Position numbers and translations under genes: made by a program | The notes under the pieces: model-generated | Database searches by the model: none | The model's input: only the letters and a program-made list of their open reading frames with translations | Told to the model about the DNA's origin: nothing | NCBI RefSeq assembly: GCF_014117215.1 | Contig: NZ_JACGXS010000009.1 | Coordinates: 62,001-126,000 of the forward strand | Direction of reading: 5' to 3' | DNA length: 64,000 bases | From: Stenotrophomonas tumulicola | Lineage (GTDB): Bacteria > Pseudomonadota > Gammaproteobacteria > Xanthomonadales > Xanthomonadaceae | In this document: one piece after another, positions 26,328 to 35,499 of the stretch | Position numbering within the stretch: the stretch's first letter is position 1 | How the letters are laid out: every line of letters begins with the position of its first letter

Positions 26328-27087
26328 CGCGCTGATTGCCGAAGACGAAGAGCTGCTGCGCACCGCGCTGGTCGAACAGCTGCGCCGGCTGTGGCCGGAC
26401 CTGCGCATCGTGGCGGAGTGCGAAGACGGCGCCAGCGCGCTGGAGCAGCTGGCGGAAAAACAGCCCGACCTCGCTTTCCTGGACATCCGCATGCCTGGCA
26501 TCAGCGGCATCCAGGTGGCACGTGCGCTGGGTGAGTTGAGTCCGCGCACGCAGGTGGTGTTCGTCACCGCGTATGACCAGTACGCCATCGATGCGTTCGA
26601 GCAGGGCGCGATGGATTACCTGCTCAAGCCGGTCAGCGACGAGCGCCTGTTGGCTACCCGCGAACGCCTGCTGGCGCGCCTGCCATCGGCCCGCAACGAC
26701 GATGCGGTGCTGGAGCGCCTGTTGCAGCGGTTGGGGGCGAACCAGCAGCGGACCGATGCGCCCCCGCTGGCCTGGATCACCGCCAGCAATGGCCGCGATA
26801 CCGTGCTGGTGATGCTGGAGGACGTGGTGTATTTCCGCGCGGACAACAAGTACACCACGGTGGTTACCGCCGACGGCGAAAGCCTGCTGCGCACGCCGCT
26901 GCGCGAACTGTTGGGAGCGCTGGACCCGCAGCAGTTCCGGCAGGTGCACCGCTCGACCATCGTCAACATGAAGGCGGTAGCGGCAGTTTCCCGCGACGAC
27001 AGCGGGCGTGGCGTGCTGCGCCTGCGCGAACGACCGGAAACCCTCACCGTCAGTCAACCGTTCATGAGCCTGTTCCGCGGCATGTAA
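26317..27087 (+). CDS. LytTR-family response regulator
   Basis: 256 aa. The receiver domain (1-120) has the acidic pocket (Glu9, Asp10), phospho-acceptor Asp56 in FLDIRMPG, Thr84 and Lys104 in LLKPVSDE. The C-terminal LytTR DNA-binding domain (about 150-250) shows VVYFRADNKYTTVVT and FRQVHRSTIVNM. It overlaps the kinase gene by 11 bp. In this class the regulator usually activates a few neighbouring genes; the next gene, 33 bp downstream, is a small lipoprotein. Confidence 0.92.
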   Translation: MPLDALIAEDEELLRTALVEQLRRLWPDLRIVAECEDGASALEQLAEKQPDLAFLDIRMPGISGIQVARALGELSPRTQVVFVTAYDQYAIDAFEQGAMDYLLKPVSDERLLATRERLLARLPSARNDDAVLERLLQRLGANQQRTDAPPLAWITASNGRDTVLVMLEDVVYFRADNKYTTVVTADGESLLRTPLRELLGALDPQQFRQVHRSTIVNMKAVAAVSRDDSGRGVLRLRERPETLTVSQPFMSLFRGM

Positions 27088-27120
27088 GCCGCGCCAGGCC
27101 AAACAGGGAAGGGCCATGCC

Positions 27121-27468
27121 ATGCGTTATCTCACTACGCTGTTGAGCTGCCTGTTGTCGCTGTTCGGATGCCAGGAGAAAGCGACCAGCACATCGATCAC
27201 GCGCGTCAACGAGCAGGGAGTGGACCTGTTGTTCAGCCGCACTTCGGTGCGTGCAGGCAGCGCGTCGTTCGAATGCGTGCGCAGCGCCAGCGGACGCTGC
27301 TATTACGAAGTGTTCGAAGAGGCGTGCGATGCGGCGCGGCATTGCGAACGCGCCGGGCTGCAACGTTTCGATGTCCGCGCGGGCCAGCAACAGCGCCAGC
27401 AGGGACTGCCCGCTGGATTCCAGAGCTGCGTCAGCAGCAGCCCGGAGCAACGTTGCCACCGCGGATGA
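27121..27468 (+). CDS. Small Cys-rich putative lipoprotein
   Basis: 115 aa. The N-terminus MRYLTTLLSCLLSLFGC fits a type II signal peptide with lipobox LFGC, so it may be a lipoprotein; the mature part has several further Cys residues (FECVRSASGRCYYEVFEEAC, HCERAG, SCVSSS, RCHRG), suggesting disulfides. I do not recognise the family. It starts 33 bp after the response regulator and probably shares its transcript. Its TGA runs into the second long inverted repeat. Confidence 0.65.
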   Translation: MRYLTTLLSCLLSLFGCQEKATSTSITRVNEQGVDLLFSRTSVRAGSASFECVRSASGRCYYEVFEEACDAARHCERAGLQRFDVRAGQQQRQQGLPAGFQSCVSSSPEQRCHRG

Positions 27469-27546
27469 AAAAGGGGACGGAGGGGATTAAGTCCCGATCG
27501 GCACCTGAAGTGCTGATCGGGACTTAATCCCCTCCGTCCCCTTTTT
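27468..27546. repeat. Long inverted repeat with GGGGACGGAGGGG core, copy 2
   Basis: Arms at 27468-27499 and 27515-27546 are a perfect 32-bp inverted repeat, longer than copy 1, and the 15-nt loop itself can pair (GCAC/GTGC). It exactly fills the space between the stops of two convergent genes, TGA ending at 27468 and a reverse-strand TAG at 27547-27549. Poly-A on the left and poly-T on the right make it an apparent bidirectional terminator. Confidence 0.87.
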
Positions 27547-28161
27547 CTAGAAGGCGGGTTGCAGGGTGAGGTCGCGGTGGCTGCTGGTTTCGCCGACGTG
27601 GTTCAGGCGGCCGACCAGTTCGCTGTGTTTCCGCATCCGTCCGATCTCGGTCATGATCCGGATGTCTTCATGGCGCAGTTCGCGCTTGTTGGTGACTGCC
27701 TGCTTGTAATCCAGCACTTCCGGATAGTGCTCCGCCATGCCCAGCGCATCGGCCACGCATTCCACGCTGTCCGCCTTGGAGGTGATGCGCGCGCGGCTGT
27801 TGAACGCCTTCATCCAGCGTTCGAAGCCGGCCTGCTGGTCGAACATGTTGGCCATGAACCAGATCACGAACAGGATCGACACCCAGGAGCCGAATACGAT
27901 GACCACGCGGGTGAAGGTGATGTGGAAGTCATCCCGCCACAGGTAGTTGGCGATCAGGCCGAGGATCAGCAGCGATGCCGCTTGCCAGCCGATGATCGAG
28001 GCGACCAGCCATTGGCTCTTGGCCTTGGCCAGCACCTCGACTTCCTCGCGGATCTGCTGCTCGCTGAGGCCACGCCAATGGGCGACCTGTTTTTCAAACG
28101 GGCTGTGGTACAGCTCGTTGTCGCGTAGCAGCAATCCTAAACCCTTGAACAAAGCAATCAT
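27547..28161 (-). CDS. Uncharacterised membrane protein, two helices
   Basis: 204 aa from the ATG at 28161 with AAGGAG 6 nt upstream. Two hydrophobic segments, WLVASIIGWQAASLLILGLIANYL and VVIVFGSWVSILFVIWFMANM, lie at about 55-78 and 88-110, separated by a short DDFHITF loop. A cytoplasmic-looking N-terminus (FEKQVAHWRGLSEQQIREEVEVL) and a helical charged C-terminus flank them. I do not recognise the family. It is convergent with the lipoprotein gene across the long inverted repeat. Confidence 0.7.
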   Translation of the reverse strand: MIALFKGLGLLLRDNELYHSPFEKQVAHWRGLSEQQIREEVEVLAKAKSQWLVASIIGWQAASLLILGLIANYLWRDDFHITFTRVVIVFGSWVSILFVIWFMANMFDQQAGFERWMKAFNSRARITSKADSVECVADALGMAEHYPEVLDYKQAVTNKRELRHEDIRIMTEIGRMRKHSELVGRLNHVGETSSHRDLTLQPAF

Positions 28162-28529
28162 GGCTGGCTCCTTGTGGAACGTGCGGCGTTGCGTTGACCG
28201 ATGAGGCGGGTTCAGTTCTAGCACTTCCAGCGCCGTGTGCAATAAAGGCCACGCGAAGGCGCGCACCGTGCTTCAGCTGAATGCGCGGCGCGAAATTGGA
28301 ATTGATGCGGCGCAAAATCGATGCCACAGCCTGCGACAAGATGTCGCAGTAAAAAGCGTGCTGCGAGTGCACATGAATGGCCGACGATGCATCTCCGCAG
28401 GCACGCAGGTGCTGCCTGAGGACGGAGAATGCGAAAACCGCGCAGACGGCGGCATGTCGGGGGTCGGCGAAGGGCCGGCACCCCGGGGAATGCGATGCGG
28501 GCCAACGGCCCGCACCCTGCAACCGGCCT
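28162..28529. other. Intergenic region between membrane protein gene and M13 peptidase gene
   Basis: 368 bp with no convincing gene on either strand. It should hold the promoter of the membrane protein gene, which starts at 28161. A perfect 8-bp stem (TGCGGGCC/GGCCCGCA, 28496-28514, 3-nt loop) begins 16 nt past the M13 peptidase stop and is the likely terminator for that gene. The AT-richer segment 28300-28360 is the most promoter-like part. Confidence 0.5.
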
Positions 28530-30647
28530 TTACCAGACCTTGACGCGCTTTTCCGGTGCCAGGAACAGCTTCTGGTCCTGCTTTACTTCGAACGCCGGAT
28601 ACCAGGCGTCGATGTTGCGCACGGTCAGCGCGCGGAACTGCCCCGGGGCATGTACGTCGGTCAGCAGTGAGTTGCGCAGCGCCTGTTCGCGGCTCTTGCT
28701 GCGCCATGCCTGTGCAAAGCCGAGGAAGAAGCGCTGGTCGGCGCTGAAGCCTTCCAGCACCTGCGGCGTCTTGCCCTGCAGCGACAGCTGGTAGGCATCG
28801 TAGGCGGTGCCCAGGCCTGCCACGTCGGCGATGTTCTCGCCCAGGGTCAGGCGACCATTGACGTGCGCGCCGGGGAACGGTTCATAGCTGCTGAACTGCG
28901 CGGCCAGCGCATCGCCGGCGGCGTTGAACTTCTCCAGGTCCTGCGGCGTCCACCAGTTATGCAGCTTGCCGGTTTCGTCGAACAGCGCACCGGCATTATC
29001 GAAACCGTGGCTGATTTCGTGGCCGATCACCGCGCCGATGGCACCGTAGTTCACTGCGTCGTCGGCGGCGCCATCGAAGAATGGCGGCTGCAGGATCGCG
29101 GCCGGGAACACCAGGCGGTTTTCCAGCGGCACGTTCATGGCGTTGATGGTCTGCGGCAGCATCGCCCATTCGCCGTGGTCCGGGGCGTTGCCCAGCTTGG
29201 CCAGGTTGCGCTGGTATTCGAACAGTTCGGCACGCTGCGCGTTGCCCAGCGGGTCGTCGCGCTTGATGTCCAGCCCGCTGTAATCGCGCCAGTTCTCCGG
29301 ATACCCCATGCCGACGGTCAGGCCGGCCACCTTGGCCTTGGCGTGCGCCTTGGTCTGCGGTGACATCCATTCCAGCGCATCGATGCGCCGGGAGAAGGCG
29401 GCAATGATGTTCCTGGCCATTTCGTCGGCGCGTTCCTTGGTCTTCGCGTCGAAGTGCTTTTCCACGTAGCGCTTGCCGATCGCCTCGCCAACGGCATGGT
29501 TGGCATCGTCCACGGCACGCTTCCAGCGCTCGCTCTGCTGCGGGGTGCCGCTCAATGCGGTGCCATGGAAGGCGAAGTGCGCATCGGCGAATTTCTTCGG
29601 CAGGTAGGTGGCGGCGCGGTCCAGTGCGTGGAAGGTCATGTAATCCTTCCAGGCATCCAGCGGTTCGGTGGCGACCAGCCGCGACAGGCCAGCAACCGCC
29701 TTCGGCTGCCAGACGATGAAGTCCTGCTGTTCGCCCAGGCCGGACGCTTCGAGGAACGCGGCCCAGTCCATGCCCGGTGCCTTGGCGCTGAAGTCGTCGC
29801 GCGTCCAGGGATTGGCCCCCTTGGCCACGTCGTTGGTCTCTTCCTGGCTGGCATGTGCCTGGGCGATCCGCGTTTCCAGCGCGACGATGCGCTTGGCCTT
29901 CGCGGTGGCGTCGGCGATGCCGGCCATCTGCAGTAGGTTGCCGATGTAGTCCTGGTACTGGCGGCGCAGTTCGGCCATGCGGCCATCGCCGAGGTAGAAG
30001 TCACGGTCCGGCATGCCCAGCCCGCCCTGCACCAGGTAGGGTGCGGTACGCGAAGGCTGCAGCAGGTCCACCGACACCCACAGGCCAAACAGGCGGTCGG
30101 TGTAGAAATTGGTGGCGTTGAGCAGGTCCACGTCGGCACGGACGTCGCTGCCCAGCGCACGCGCGAGCGCGGCCTTGTCGGCCAGTGCGTCGATCGCCTG
30201 CAACTGCGGCTGCAGCGGCGCCAGGCCGCGTTGTTCGATACCTGCCTCATCCATGAAGCCGGCGTAGTAATCGCCGATCATCTTGTCTTCGCCGTCGGCC
30301 TGGCTGTTTCCGGCGGCTCCTTCGAGGATGGCGCGGGTGTCGGCCTGGGTCTTTTCTGCAATGACGTTGAAGCTGCCGAAGCGCGAGCGGTCGGCCGGGA
30401 TCTCGGTGTTCTTCACCCAGCTGCCGTTGGCGAAATCGAAGAAGTTGTCGCCGGCGGCGATGCTGCGGTCCATGCCATTGGCATCGAAACCGAAACTGCC
30501 CAGCAAGGGCTTGGCGGTATCGTCGGCGGGCGCCTGCTGCTGCGCCTCGGGCGTGCCGGAGGGGGCATCACCGCCGCAGGCGGCCAACGACAGGGACAGG
30601 CTGGCGACGATGGCCAGCAGCAGGGGAGAGCGGCGCAGCGTAGGCAT
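28530..30647 (-). CDS. M13-family zinc endopeptidase, lipoprotein (neprilysin-like)
   Basis: 705 aa. The N-terminus LLLAIVASLSLSLAACGG is a lipoprotein signal with lipobox LAAC, so the enzyme should be anchored in the envelope. The zinc motif is H543EISH547 within GAVIGHEISHGFDNAGALF, with the third ligand Glu604 in GENIADVAG. The N-terminal domain (about 60-420) and the C-terminal end (peptidases of M13 end near CxVW; here RVKVW) fit full length. These enzymes cut oligopeptides. Single gene on this strand. Confidence 0.93.
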   Translation of the reverse strand: MPTLRRSPLLLAIVASLSLSLAACGGDAPSGTPEAQQQAPADDTAKPLLGSFGFDANGMDRSIAAGDNFFDFANGSWVKNTEIPADRSRFGSFNVIAEKTQADTRAILEGAAGNSQADGEDKMIGDYYAGFMDEAGIEQRGLAPLQPQLQAIDALADKAALARALGSDVRADVDLLNATNFYTDRLFGLWVSVDLLQPSRTAPYLVQGGLGMPDRDFYLGDGRMAELRRQYQDYIGNLLQMAGIADATAKAKRIVALETRIAQAHASQEETNDVAKGANPWTRDDFSAKAPGMDWAAFLEASGLGEQQDFIVWQPKAVAGLSRLVATEPLDAWKDYMTFHALDRAATYLPKKFADAHFAFHGTALSGTPQQSERWKRAVDDANHAVGEAIGKRYVEKHFDAKTKERADEMARNIIAAFSRRIDALEWMSPQTKAHAKAKVAGLTVGMGYPENWRDYSGLDIKRDDPLGNAQRAELFEYQRNLAKLGNAPDHGEWAMLPQTINAMNVPLENRLVFPAAILQPPFFDGAADDAVNYGAIGAVIGHEISHGFDNAGALFDETGKLHNWWTPQDLEKFNAAGDALAAQFSSYEPFPGAHVNGRLTLGENIADVAGLGTAYDAYQLSLQGKTPQVLEGFSADQRFFLGFAQAWRSKSREQALRNSLLTDVHAPGQFRALTVRNIDAWYPAFEVKQDQKLFLAPEKRVKVW

Positions 30648-30811
30648 GGATTTCTCTGCAAACGGGAAACCGCCAGTCTAATCCCAGCCGGGGGGCGCGG
30701 TTGCCCCGGCAACCGTGCACCAGCCGAGCACGTACTGTGCCGGATGTGGCCGGATACCCCAAGCGGCCTGCGCCCGGCGGGTGGGGGCCATCAGATGGGG
30801 GACATGACCGA

Positions 30812-31693
30812 TCACAGGCCGGCATCCAGCAAGTGGTCTATGAAGCTGCGTACCTTCGGGGCGAGGTGGCTGCGGCTGGCATACACCGCGTAGATGCCGA
30901 TCGGCGGTACGTCCCAGCCGGGCAGCACGGGCTGCAGGCGGCCATCGGCCAGTGCCTGTTCCACCAGGAAATCCGGCTGCAGGATGATGCCCAGCCCGGC
31001 GATGGCGGCTTCGCGCAGCACGTCCCCGTTGTTGACCCGCAGGCTGCCGCTGACCGCGACGCTGGCTTCGCCGCCAGGCCCGCGCAGCGTCCATTGGTCG
31101 CCACCGGTCCAGTAGCTGTAGCCAAGGCAATCATGTGCCGCCAGTTCCTGCGGATGCGTGGGGTGGCCGCGTTGGGCCAGGTAAGCAGGTGATGCACACA
31201 GGCGGATCTGCGCTTCCCCCAGGCGCCTGGCGATCAGCGATGGATGCGGTGACCGGGTGATGCGGATCGCCAGGTCGTAGCCCTCTTCGACCATGTCCAC
31301 CAGCCGGTCGGACAGCGACAGGTCCAGTTCCACCTGCGGATGCGCGGCGCGGTAGCTGGCCAGCAACGGGCCGAGGCGGGCGATGCCATAGCTGACCGGA
31401 GCGTTGATGCGCAGTGTCCCTGACGGTACCAACGCCTGGGCGCCGATGCTGGCCTCCAGCGCGTCGAACTCGGCAAGCAGGCGCAGGCACTGGTCGTAGT
31501 AGGCCGCGCCGGTGGTGGTCGGGCTGACCCGGCGCGTGGTGCGGTTCAACAGGCGTGTCGACAGGCGCTTCTCCAGCGCTGCGATCTGCCGGGTCACCCC
31601 GGCGGTGGACATCCCAAGTGCTTCGGCCGCAGCGCTGAAGCCGTTGCGTTCGACCACGGCGACGAAGACCCGCATGGCGTCCAAGGTGTCCAT
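30812..31693 (-). CDS. LysR-family transcriptional regulator
   Basis: 293 aa. The winged-helix HTH is at residues 1-60 (MDTLDAMRVFVAVVERNGFSAAAEALGMSTAGVTRQIAALEKRL), followed by a linker helix and the two-lobed effector domain (about 90-293). It is divergent from a DOPA-dioxygenase-like gene with 95 bp between, the usual arrangement of a LysR regulator and its target. The effector is unknown. Confidence 0.92.
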   Translation of the reverse strand: MDTLDAMRVFVAVVERNGFSAAAEALGMSTAGVTRQIAALEKRLSTRLLNRTTRRVSPTTTGAAYYDQCLRLLAEFDALEASIGAQALVPSGTLRINAPVSYGIARLGPLLASYRAAHPQVELDLSLSDRLVDMVEEGYDLAIRITRSPHPSLIARRLGEAQIRLCASPAYLAQRGHPTHPQELAAHDCLGYSYWTGGDQWTLRGPGGEASVAVSGSLRVNNGDVLREAAIAGLGIILQPDFLVEQALADGRLQPVLPGWDVPPIGIYAVYASRSHLAPKVRSFIDHLLDAGL

Positions 31694-31788
31694 TGTTTCT
31701 TTTCCCGCAATAAACCGGCTCGGCCCATCCTATTTTTCACCGTGGCTGCTGGCAATAAGCTGGCGGCAGGTTCTTCCGAGGTTCCGCC

Positions 31789-32583
31789 ATGACGCTGCTT
31801 CCTTCCCTCTATATCTCCCATGGCTCGCCGATGACCGCCCTGCAGCCGGGGCAGGTGGGTGGGCGCTTGGCCGAACTGGCTGCCAGCCTGCCGCGACCGC
31901 GTGCGATCGTCATCGCCAGTGCGCACTGGCCCAGCGCGCAACCGCAGGTGGGTGGGCATGCGCAGCCGCCGACCATCCATGATTTCGGTGGCTTTCCCGA
32001 GCCGCTGTACCAGATCCAGTACCCCGCACCCGGTGCCCCCATGCTGGCGAACCAGGTACAACAGCTGCTGTCCAGCGCGGGCCTGCCTGCACAGGTGGAT
32101 GCGCTGCGCGGATTGGACCATGGCGCATGGGTGCCGCTGCGTTTCCTGTATCCGGATGCATCCATTCCGGTGGTGCCGCTGTCGTTGCAGCCCCATCTGG
32201 GGCCGTCCCACCAACTGGCGCTGGGCCGTGCGTTGGCCCCCCTGCGCGAACAGGGCGTGCTGCTGGTCGGCTCGGGCAGCATCACCCATAACCTGCACGA
32301 TTGGCGCAATTACCAGGATGGAAAGGAAGCGCCTTACGTGCGGCCGTTCATTGGCTGGATCGAGGAGCGGCTGGCCGCAGATGATGTCGAGGCATTGCTC
32401 GACTACCGCCGGCAGGCACCTTTTGCCGAGCGCGCGCATCCCACCGATGAACACCTGCAGCCGCTGCATTTCGCCATCGGCGCGGCTGGCGAGGGCGCTC
32501 TTGGCGCGCAACGCATCGATGCGGGCATCGACATGGGCATGCTGGCGATGGACATCTACCGCTTCGACGGTGCGGGTGCATGA
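31789..32583 (+). CDS. ygiD: Extradiol ring-cleavage dioxygenase, YgiD/DOPA dioxygenase-like
   Basis: 264 aa. Class III extradiol motifs are visible: ISHGSPM, ASAHWPSAQP, HDFGGFPEPLYQIQYPAPG, LDHGAWVPLRFLYPDA, SGSITHNLHD. Three His residues in SHGSP, SAHWP and the later HGAW/THN segments form the Zn/Fe site in the LigB fold. E. coli YgiD is a Zn-containing 4,5-DOPA extradiol dioxygenase. It is probably controlled by the divergent LysR gene. Its physiological substrate here is unknown. Confidence 0.88.
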   Translation: MTLLPSLYISHGSPMTALQPGQVGGRLAELAASLPRPRAIVIASAHWPSAQPQVGGHAQPPTIHDFGGFPEPLYQIQYPAPGAPMLANQVQQLLSSAGLPAQVDALRGLDHGAWVPLRFLYPDASIPVVPLSLQPHLGPSHQLALGRALAPLREQGVLLVGSGSITHNLHDWRNYQDGKEAPYVRPFIGWIEERLAADDVEALLDYRRQAPFAERAHPTDEHLQPLHFAIGAAGEGALGAQRIDAGIDMGMLAMDIYRFDGAGA

Positions 32584-32775
32584 TCGGCAGCGGTTGGCTG
32601 GCCAGCGGCCCTGCAGGGCGTGGTGATGGCACGGGCTGCAGGCTTTTGCTGTCGCGGCGCTGAGTTGGCAGCCGGCCCGCATGCGCGGAAAGGATGGGGT
32701 GTGCTAGTTTTTTCGCATTCATGGCGCTCGGCTTCCCAGCCTCCCCCCTTTCCTGCGCCGTCATCTGGATGATGC

Positions 32776-34422
32776 ATGCACACCATTGAAGTCGTACTGG
32801 CGATGTTGGTCGCGGTCGTCGCCAGCGGATACCTGGTCCGGGTCCTGCCGTTCTCGCTGCCGTTGCCGCTGGTACAGATCGCGCTGGGCGCGGTGATTGC
32901 CGGGGTATTCAACCGCGGCCACGAACTCGACCCGGAGATGTTTTTCCTGCTGTTCCTGCCGCCGCTGCTGTTCCTGGACGGCTGGCGAATCCCGAAACAG
33001 GGCCTGTTCCGGGACAAGGGCGCGATCCTGGAGCTGGCGTTTGGCCTGGTGGTATTCACCGTGCTCGGTGCCGGGCTGCTGATCCATTGGATGATCCCGG
33101 TGATGCCGCTGGCGGTCTGCTTCGCGCTGGCCGCGATCATCTCGCCGACCGATCCGGTTGCGGTCGGCGCGATCGCTTCCAAGGCGCCCATCCCGAAGCG
33201 GCTGATGCACATCCTGGAAGGCGAGTCGCTGCTCAACGATGCATCCGGCCTGGTCTGCTTCCGCTTCGCCGTGGCGGCGGTGATGACCGGGACGTTCTCG
33301 CTGGCCAACGCGTCGCTGACCTTCCTGTGGGTGGCGGTGGCCGGGCTGGCGGTGGGCGTGGCGGTCACCCTGGGCGTGTCCACGTTCCAGCGCTGGTTGT
33401 GGCGGCGCTTCGGCGAAGAACCCGGCGCGGCGATGCTGGTGAACCTGCTGATCCCCTTCGCTGCCTACCTGCTGGCCGAAGAAGTCAACGCGTCAGGCAT
33501 CCTGGCAGCGGTGGCGGCCGGCATCACGATGAGTTACGTCGAACTGACCGGACGCGTTTCCGGCAGCATGCGCGTGCAGCGTTCGGCGGTGTGGAACATG
33601 CTGCAGTTCAGCTTCAACGGCATCATGTTCGTGTTGCTGGGCGAACAGCTGCCGGGCATCGTCGAGCGTGCGATCGACACGATGAGCGAGAGTGGCCACC
33701 AGAATCCATGGTGGCTGGCGGTGTACGTGGTGGTGATCAACCTGGCGTTGATCCTGCTGCGCTTGCTGTGGGTATGGCTTTCGCTGCGCTGGAACCTGCT
33801 GCGCGCGCGCCGTCGCGGGCAGGCGCAGAACGAGGCGCCAAGCTGGCGCATCGTGGTGGCTACCTCGGTGGCCGGTGTCCGGGGTGCGATCACCCTGGCC
33901 GGCGTGCTGACGCTGCCGCTGTTGCTGCCCAGTGGCGCTCCCTTCCCGGCACGCGACCTGGTGATCTTCCTGGCGGCGGCGGTGATCCTGTTCTCGCTGG
34001 TGGGCGCCAGCGTGGCCCTGCCGCAGTTGCTGAAGGGGTTGCAGATGCCGGCCGATCCGGGCGAACGCAAGGAAGAGGACGTGGCGCGCAAGCTGGCTTC
34101 CAAGGCGGCGTTGGCCGGCGTGGAGCGGATGCGCCAGCAACTGGTGCAGAACCAGACCACCGACAACGTGCAGCTGTACAACGATGCAGCGTCGCGGGTG
34201 AGCCTGCTGTACCAGCGCAACCTGGAAAAGGAAAACGGCCCGGATGCGGACCCGGAGAAGGTGCGGCGGATGGAGCGTGGCTACCGGCAGCTGCGTGGCG
34301 CGGGGCTGACGGCCGAGCGCGAGGAACTGTTCCGGTTGACCCGCCGCGGGGTGATCTCCGATGAGATCTCGCGCAAGCTGATCCGTAACCTGGACCTGCT
34401 GGAAGCCCGCCAGCGGGAATGA
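32776..34422 (+). CDS. CPA1-family Na+/H+ antiporter
   Basis: 548 aa. About 12 hydrophobic helices run from residue 5 to 420, with the conserved FFLLFLPPLLFLDGWRI, SPTDPVAVGAIA and GESLLNDASGLVCFRFA segments that carry the ion-binding Asp residues of CPA1 antiporters (NhaP/NhaE-type bacterial branch). A cytoplasmic C-terminal tail of about 120 charged residues follows (RKEEDVARKLASKAALAGVERM). It exchanges Na+ for H+ and helps pH and salt tolerance. Stands alone, followed by SMAG repeats. Confidence 0.9.
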   Translation: MHTIEVVLAMLVAVVASGYLVRVLPFSLPLPLVQIALGAVIAGVFNRGHELDPEMFFLLFLPPLLFLDGWRIPKQGLFRDKGAILELAFGLVVFTVLGAGLLIHWMIPVMPLAVCFALAAIISPTDPVAVGAIASKAPIPKRLMHILEGESLLNDASGLVCFRFAVAAVMTGTFSLANASLTFLWVAVAGLAVGVAVTLGVSTFQRWLWRRFGEEPGAAMLVNLLIPFAAYLLAEEVNASGILAAVAAGITMSYVELTGRVSGSMRVQRSAVWNMLQFSFNGIMFVLLGEQLPGIVERAIDTMSESGHQNPWWLAVYVVVINLALILLRLLWVWLSLRWNLLRARRRGQAQNEAPSWRIVVATSVAGVRGAITLAGVLTLPLLLPSGAPFPARDLVIFLAAAVILFSLVGASVALPQLLKGLQMPADPGERKEEDVARKLASKAALAGVERMRQQLVQNQTTDNVQLYNDAASRVSLLYQRNLEKENGPDADPEKVRRMERGYRQLRGAGLTAEREELFRLTRRGVISDEISRKLIRNLDLLEARQRE

Positions 34423-34447
34423 TGGCGGGTGCCCTCGCGGTAGCGCA

Positions 34448-34529
34448 GTAGCGCCGAGCCATGCTCGGCGGCTTCCGGTCCAGCAACCGCGATGCCAGGG
34501 GCAGCCGGCCGGGCATGGCTCGGCGCTAC
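34448..34529. repeat. Inverted pair of SMAG elements
   Basis: GTAGCGCCGAGCCATGCTCGGCG (positions 34448-34471) faces an inverted copy ending in CGGCGCTAC at 34507-34529, with a 35-nt spacer. The pair lies between the antiporter stop and the DUF3297 gene stop, which converge. The central GCCATGC/GCATGGC is the hallmark of the family. Confidence 0.8.
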
Positions 34530-34548
34530 CCGCCTCCGTCGCCGTCGG

Positions 34549-34803
34549 TCAGGCGTCCTGCGGCTTCAGGTCGAGGTAGCGCACGTCGACCGTGCCCTTG
34601 ATCTTCAGGGTCATCGGGTTGCCGCGGCGGTCGCGGGCCTTGCCGGCCTGCACGCGGATCCAGCCTTCGCTGACCGAATATTCCTCGACGTCATTGCGCT
34701 CGATGTCGTTGAAACGGACGCCGACGCCGCGCTCCAGCGCCTGCGCATCGTGGAAGGGGCTGGCCGGGTTGATGGCCAGGTGGTCGGGAGGGGTATCGCT
34801 CAT
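34549..34803 (-). CDS. DUF3297-family protein
   Basis: 84 aa from the ATG at 34803 (MSDTPPDHLAINPASPFHD). The family shows the GVGVRFNDIERNDVEEYSVSEGWIRV core and the end TLKIKGTVDVRYLD; both are present. It is a small conserved proteobacterial protein with no known role. No clear ribosome site is seen, but the start fits family length. Convergent with the antiporter gene. Confidence 0.82.
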   Translation of the reverse strand: MSDTPPDHLAINPASPFHDAQALERGVGVRFNDIERNDVEEYSVSEGWIRVQAGKARDRRGNPMTLKIKGTVDVRYLDLKPQDA

Positions 34804-34952
34804 TTCAGGATTCACTGTGACGGCCACCACGGCCGGCTTCATGCGGTAAAGGATACCCGGCCCGGGCGCCTGCCCCAATCGTGGCGCTTCCGGCGCCGGC
34901 CGCGAGGCCTCAGAATGCGTGGCCCCGCTCCACGAACACCAGGACTCCGACC

Positions 34953-35495
34953 ATGCCCGACAACAGCGATTATTTCGACTTCGAGGAAGATGCCCACGAT
35001 TTCGACGAAGACGACTTCGAAGCGCGGGTCTGGAACCTGCTGGCGCTGATCAATCCCGGTGACGAGGAGCTGGCGCTGCAGCAGTTCAATCGCTGGCGCG
35101 AGCTGCTGGCCGAGCAGGGCGAACCGCTGGAGGCCGGCAGCGACTGGCTGCCGTCGCTGTTCAGCGCGATCGGCTGGCAGAGCGGCTTCGAGGTGGAGCG
35201 TGATGACCTGGATGCGCTGATGTCGGCGGTCAATGAACTGTCCGCGCGCTTCAACCTGCAATTGGACTGGGGCGGCGACCTGGATGATGAGGACTTTGCC
35301 GCCGGGCTGGACGGGGTGCAGCTGATGTCCACTGCCTTCGACCGCCTGCGCGAGCGGAATTACACGCTATGGAGCGTGGATGCCGGCAGCGATGGCTTCA
35401 CCGCCTGGATGGCACTGACCCGCGATGACGATGCGATGCTGGCACTGTGTTCGCTGTTGAACGTGGAAGTGCGGCTGGGCAGCGATCCGTTCTGA
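34953..35495 (+). CDS. Acidic DUF6630-like protein
   Basis: 180 aa from the ATG at 34953, with AGGA 8 nt upstream. It begins with a very acidic segment (YFDFEEDAHDFDEDDFEA) followed by the ordered part AINPGDEELALQQFNRWRELL and SAIGWQSGFEVERDDLDALMSAVNEL. The resemblance is to DUF6630 proteins; function unknown. It converges on a DUF4031 gene, with the two stops only a few bases apart. Confidence 0.75.
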   Translation: MPDNSDYFDFEEDAHDFDEDDFEARVWNLLALINPGDEELALQQFNRWRELLAEQGEPLEAGSDWLPSLFSAIGWQSGFEVERDDLDALMSAVNELSARFNLQLDWGGDLDDEDFAAGLDGVQLMSTAFDRLRERNYTLWSVDAGSDGFTAWMALTRDDDAMLALCSLLNVEVRLGSDPF

Positions 35496-35499
35496 CCTG

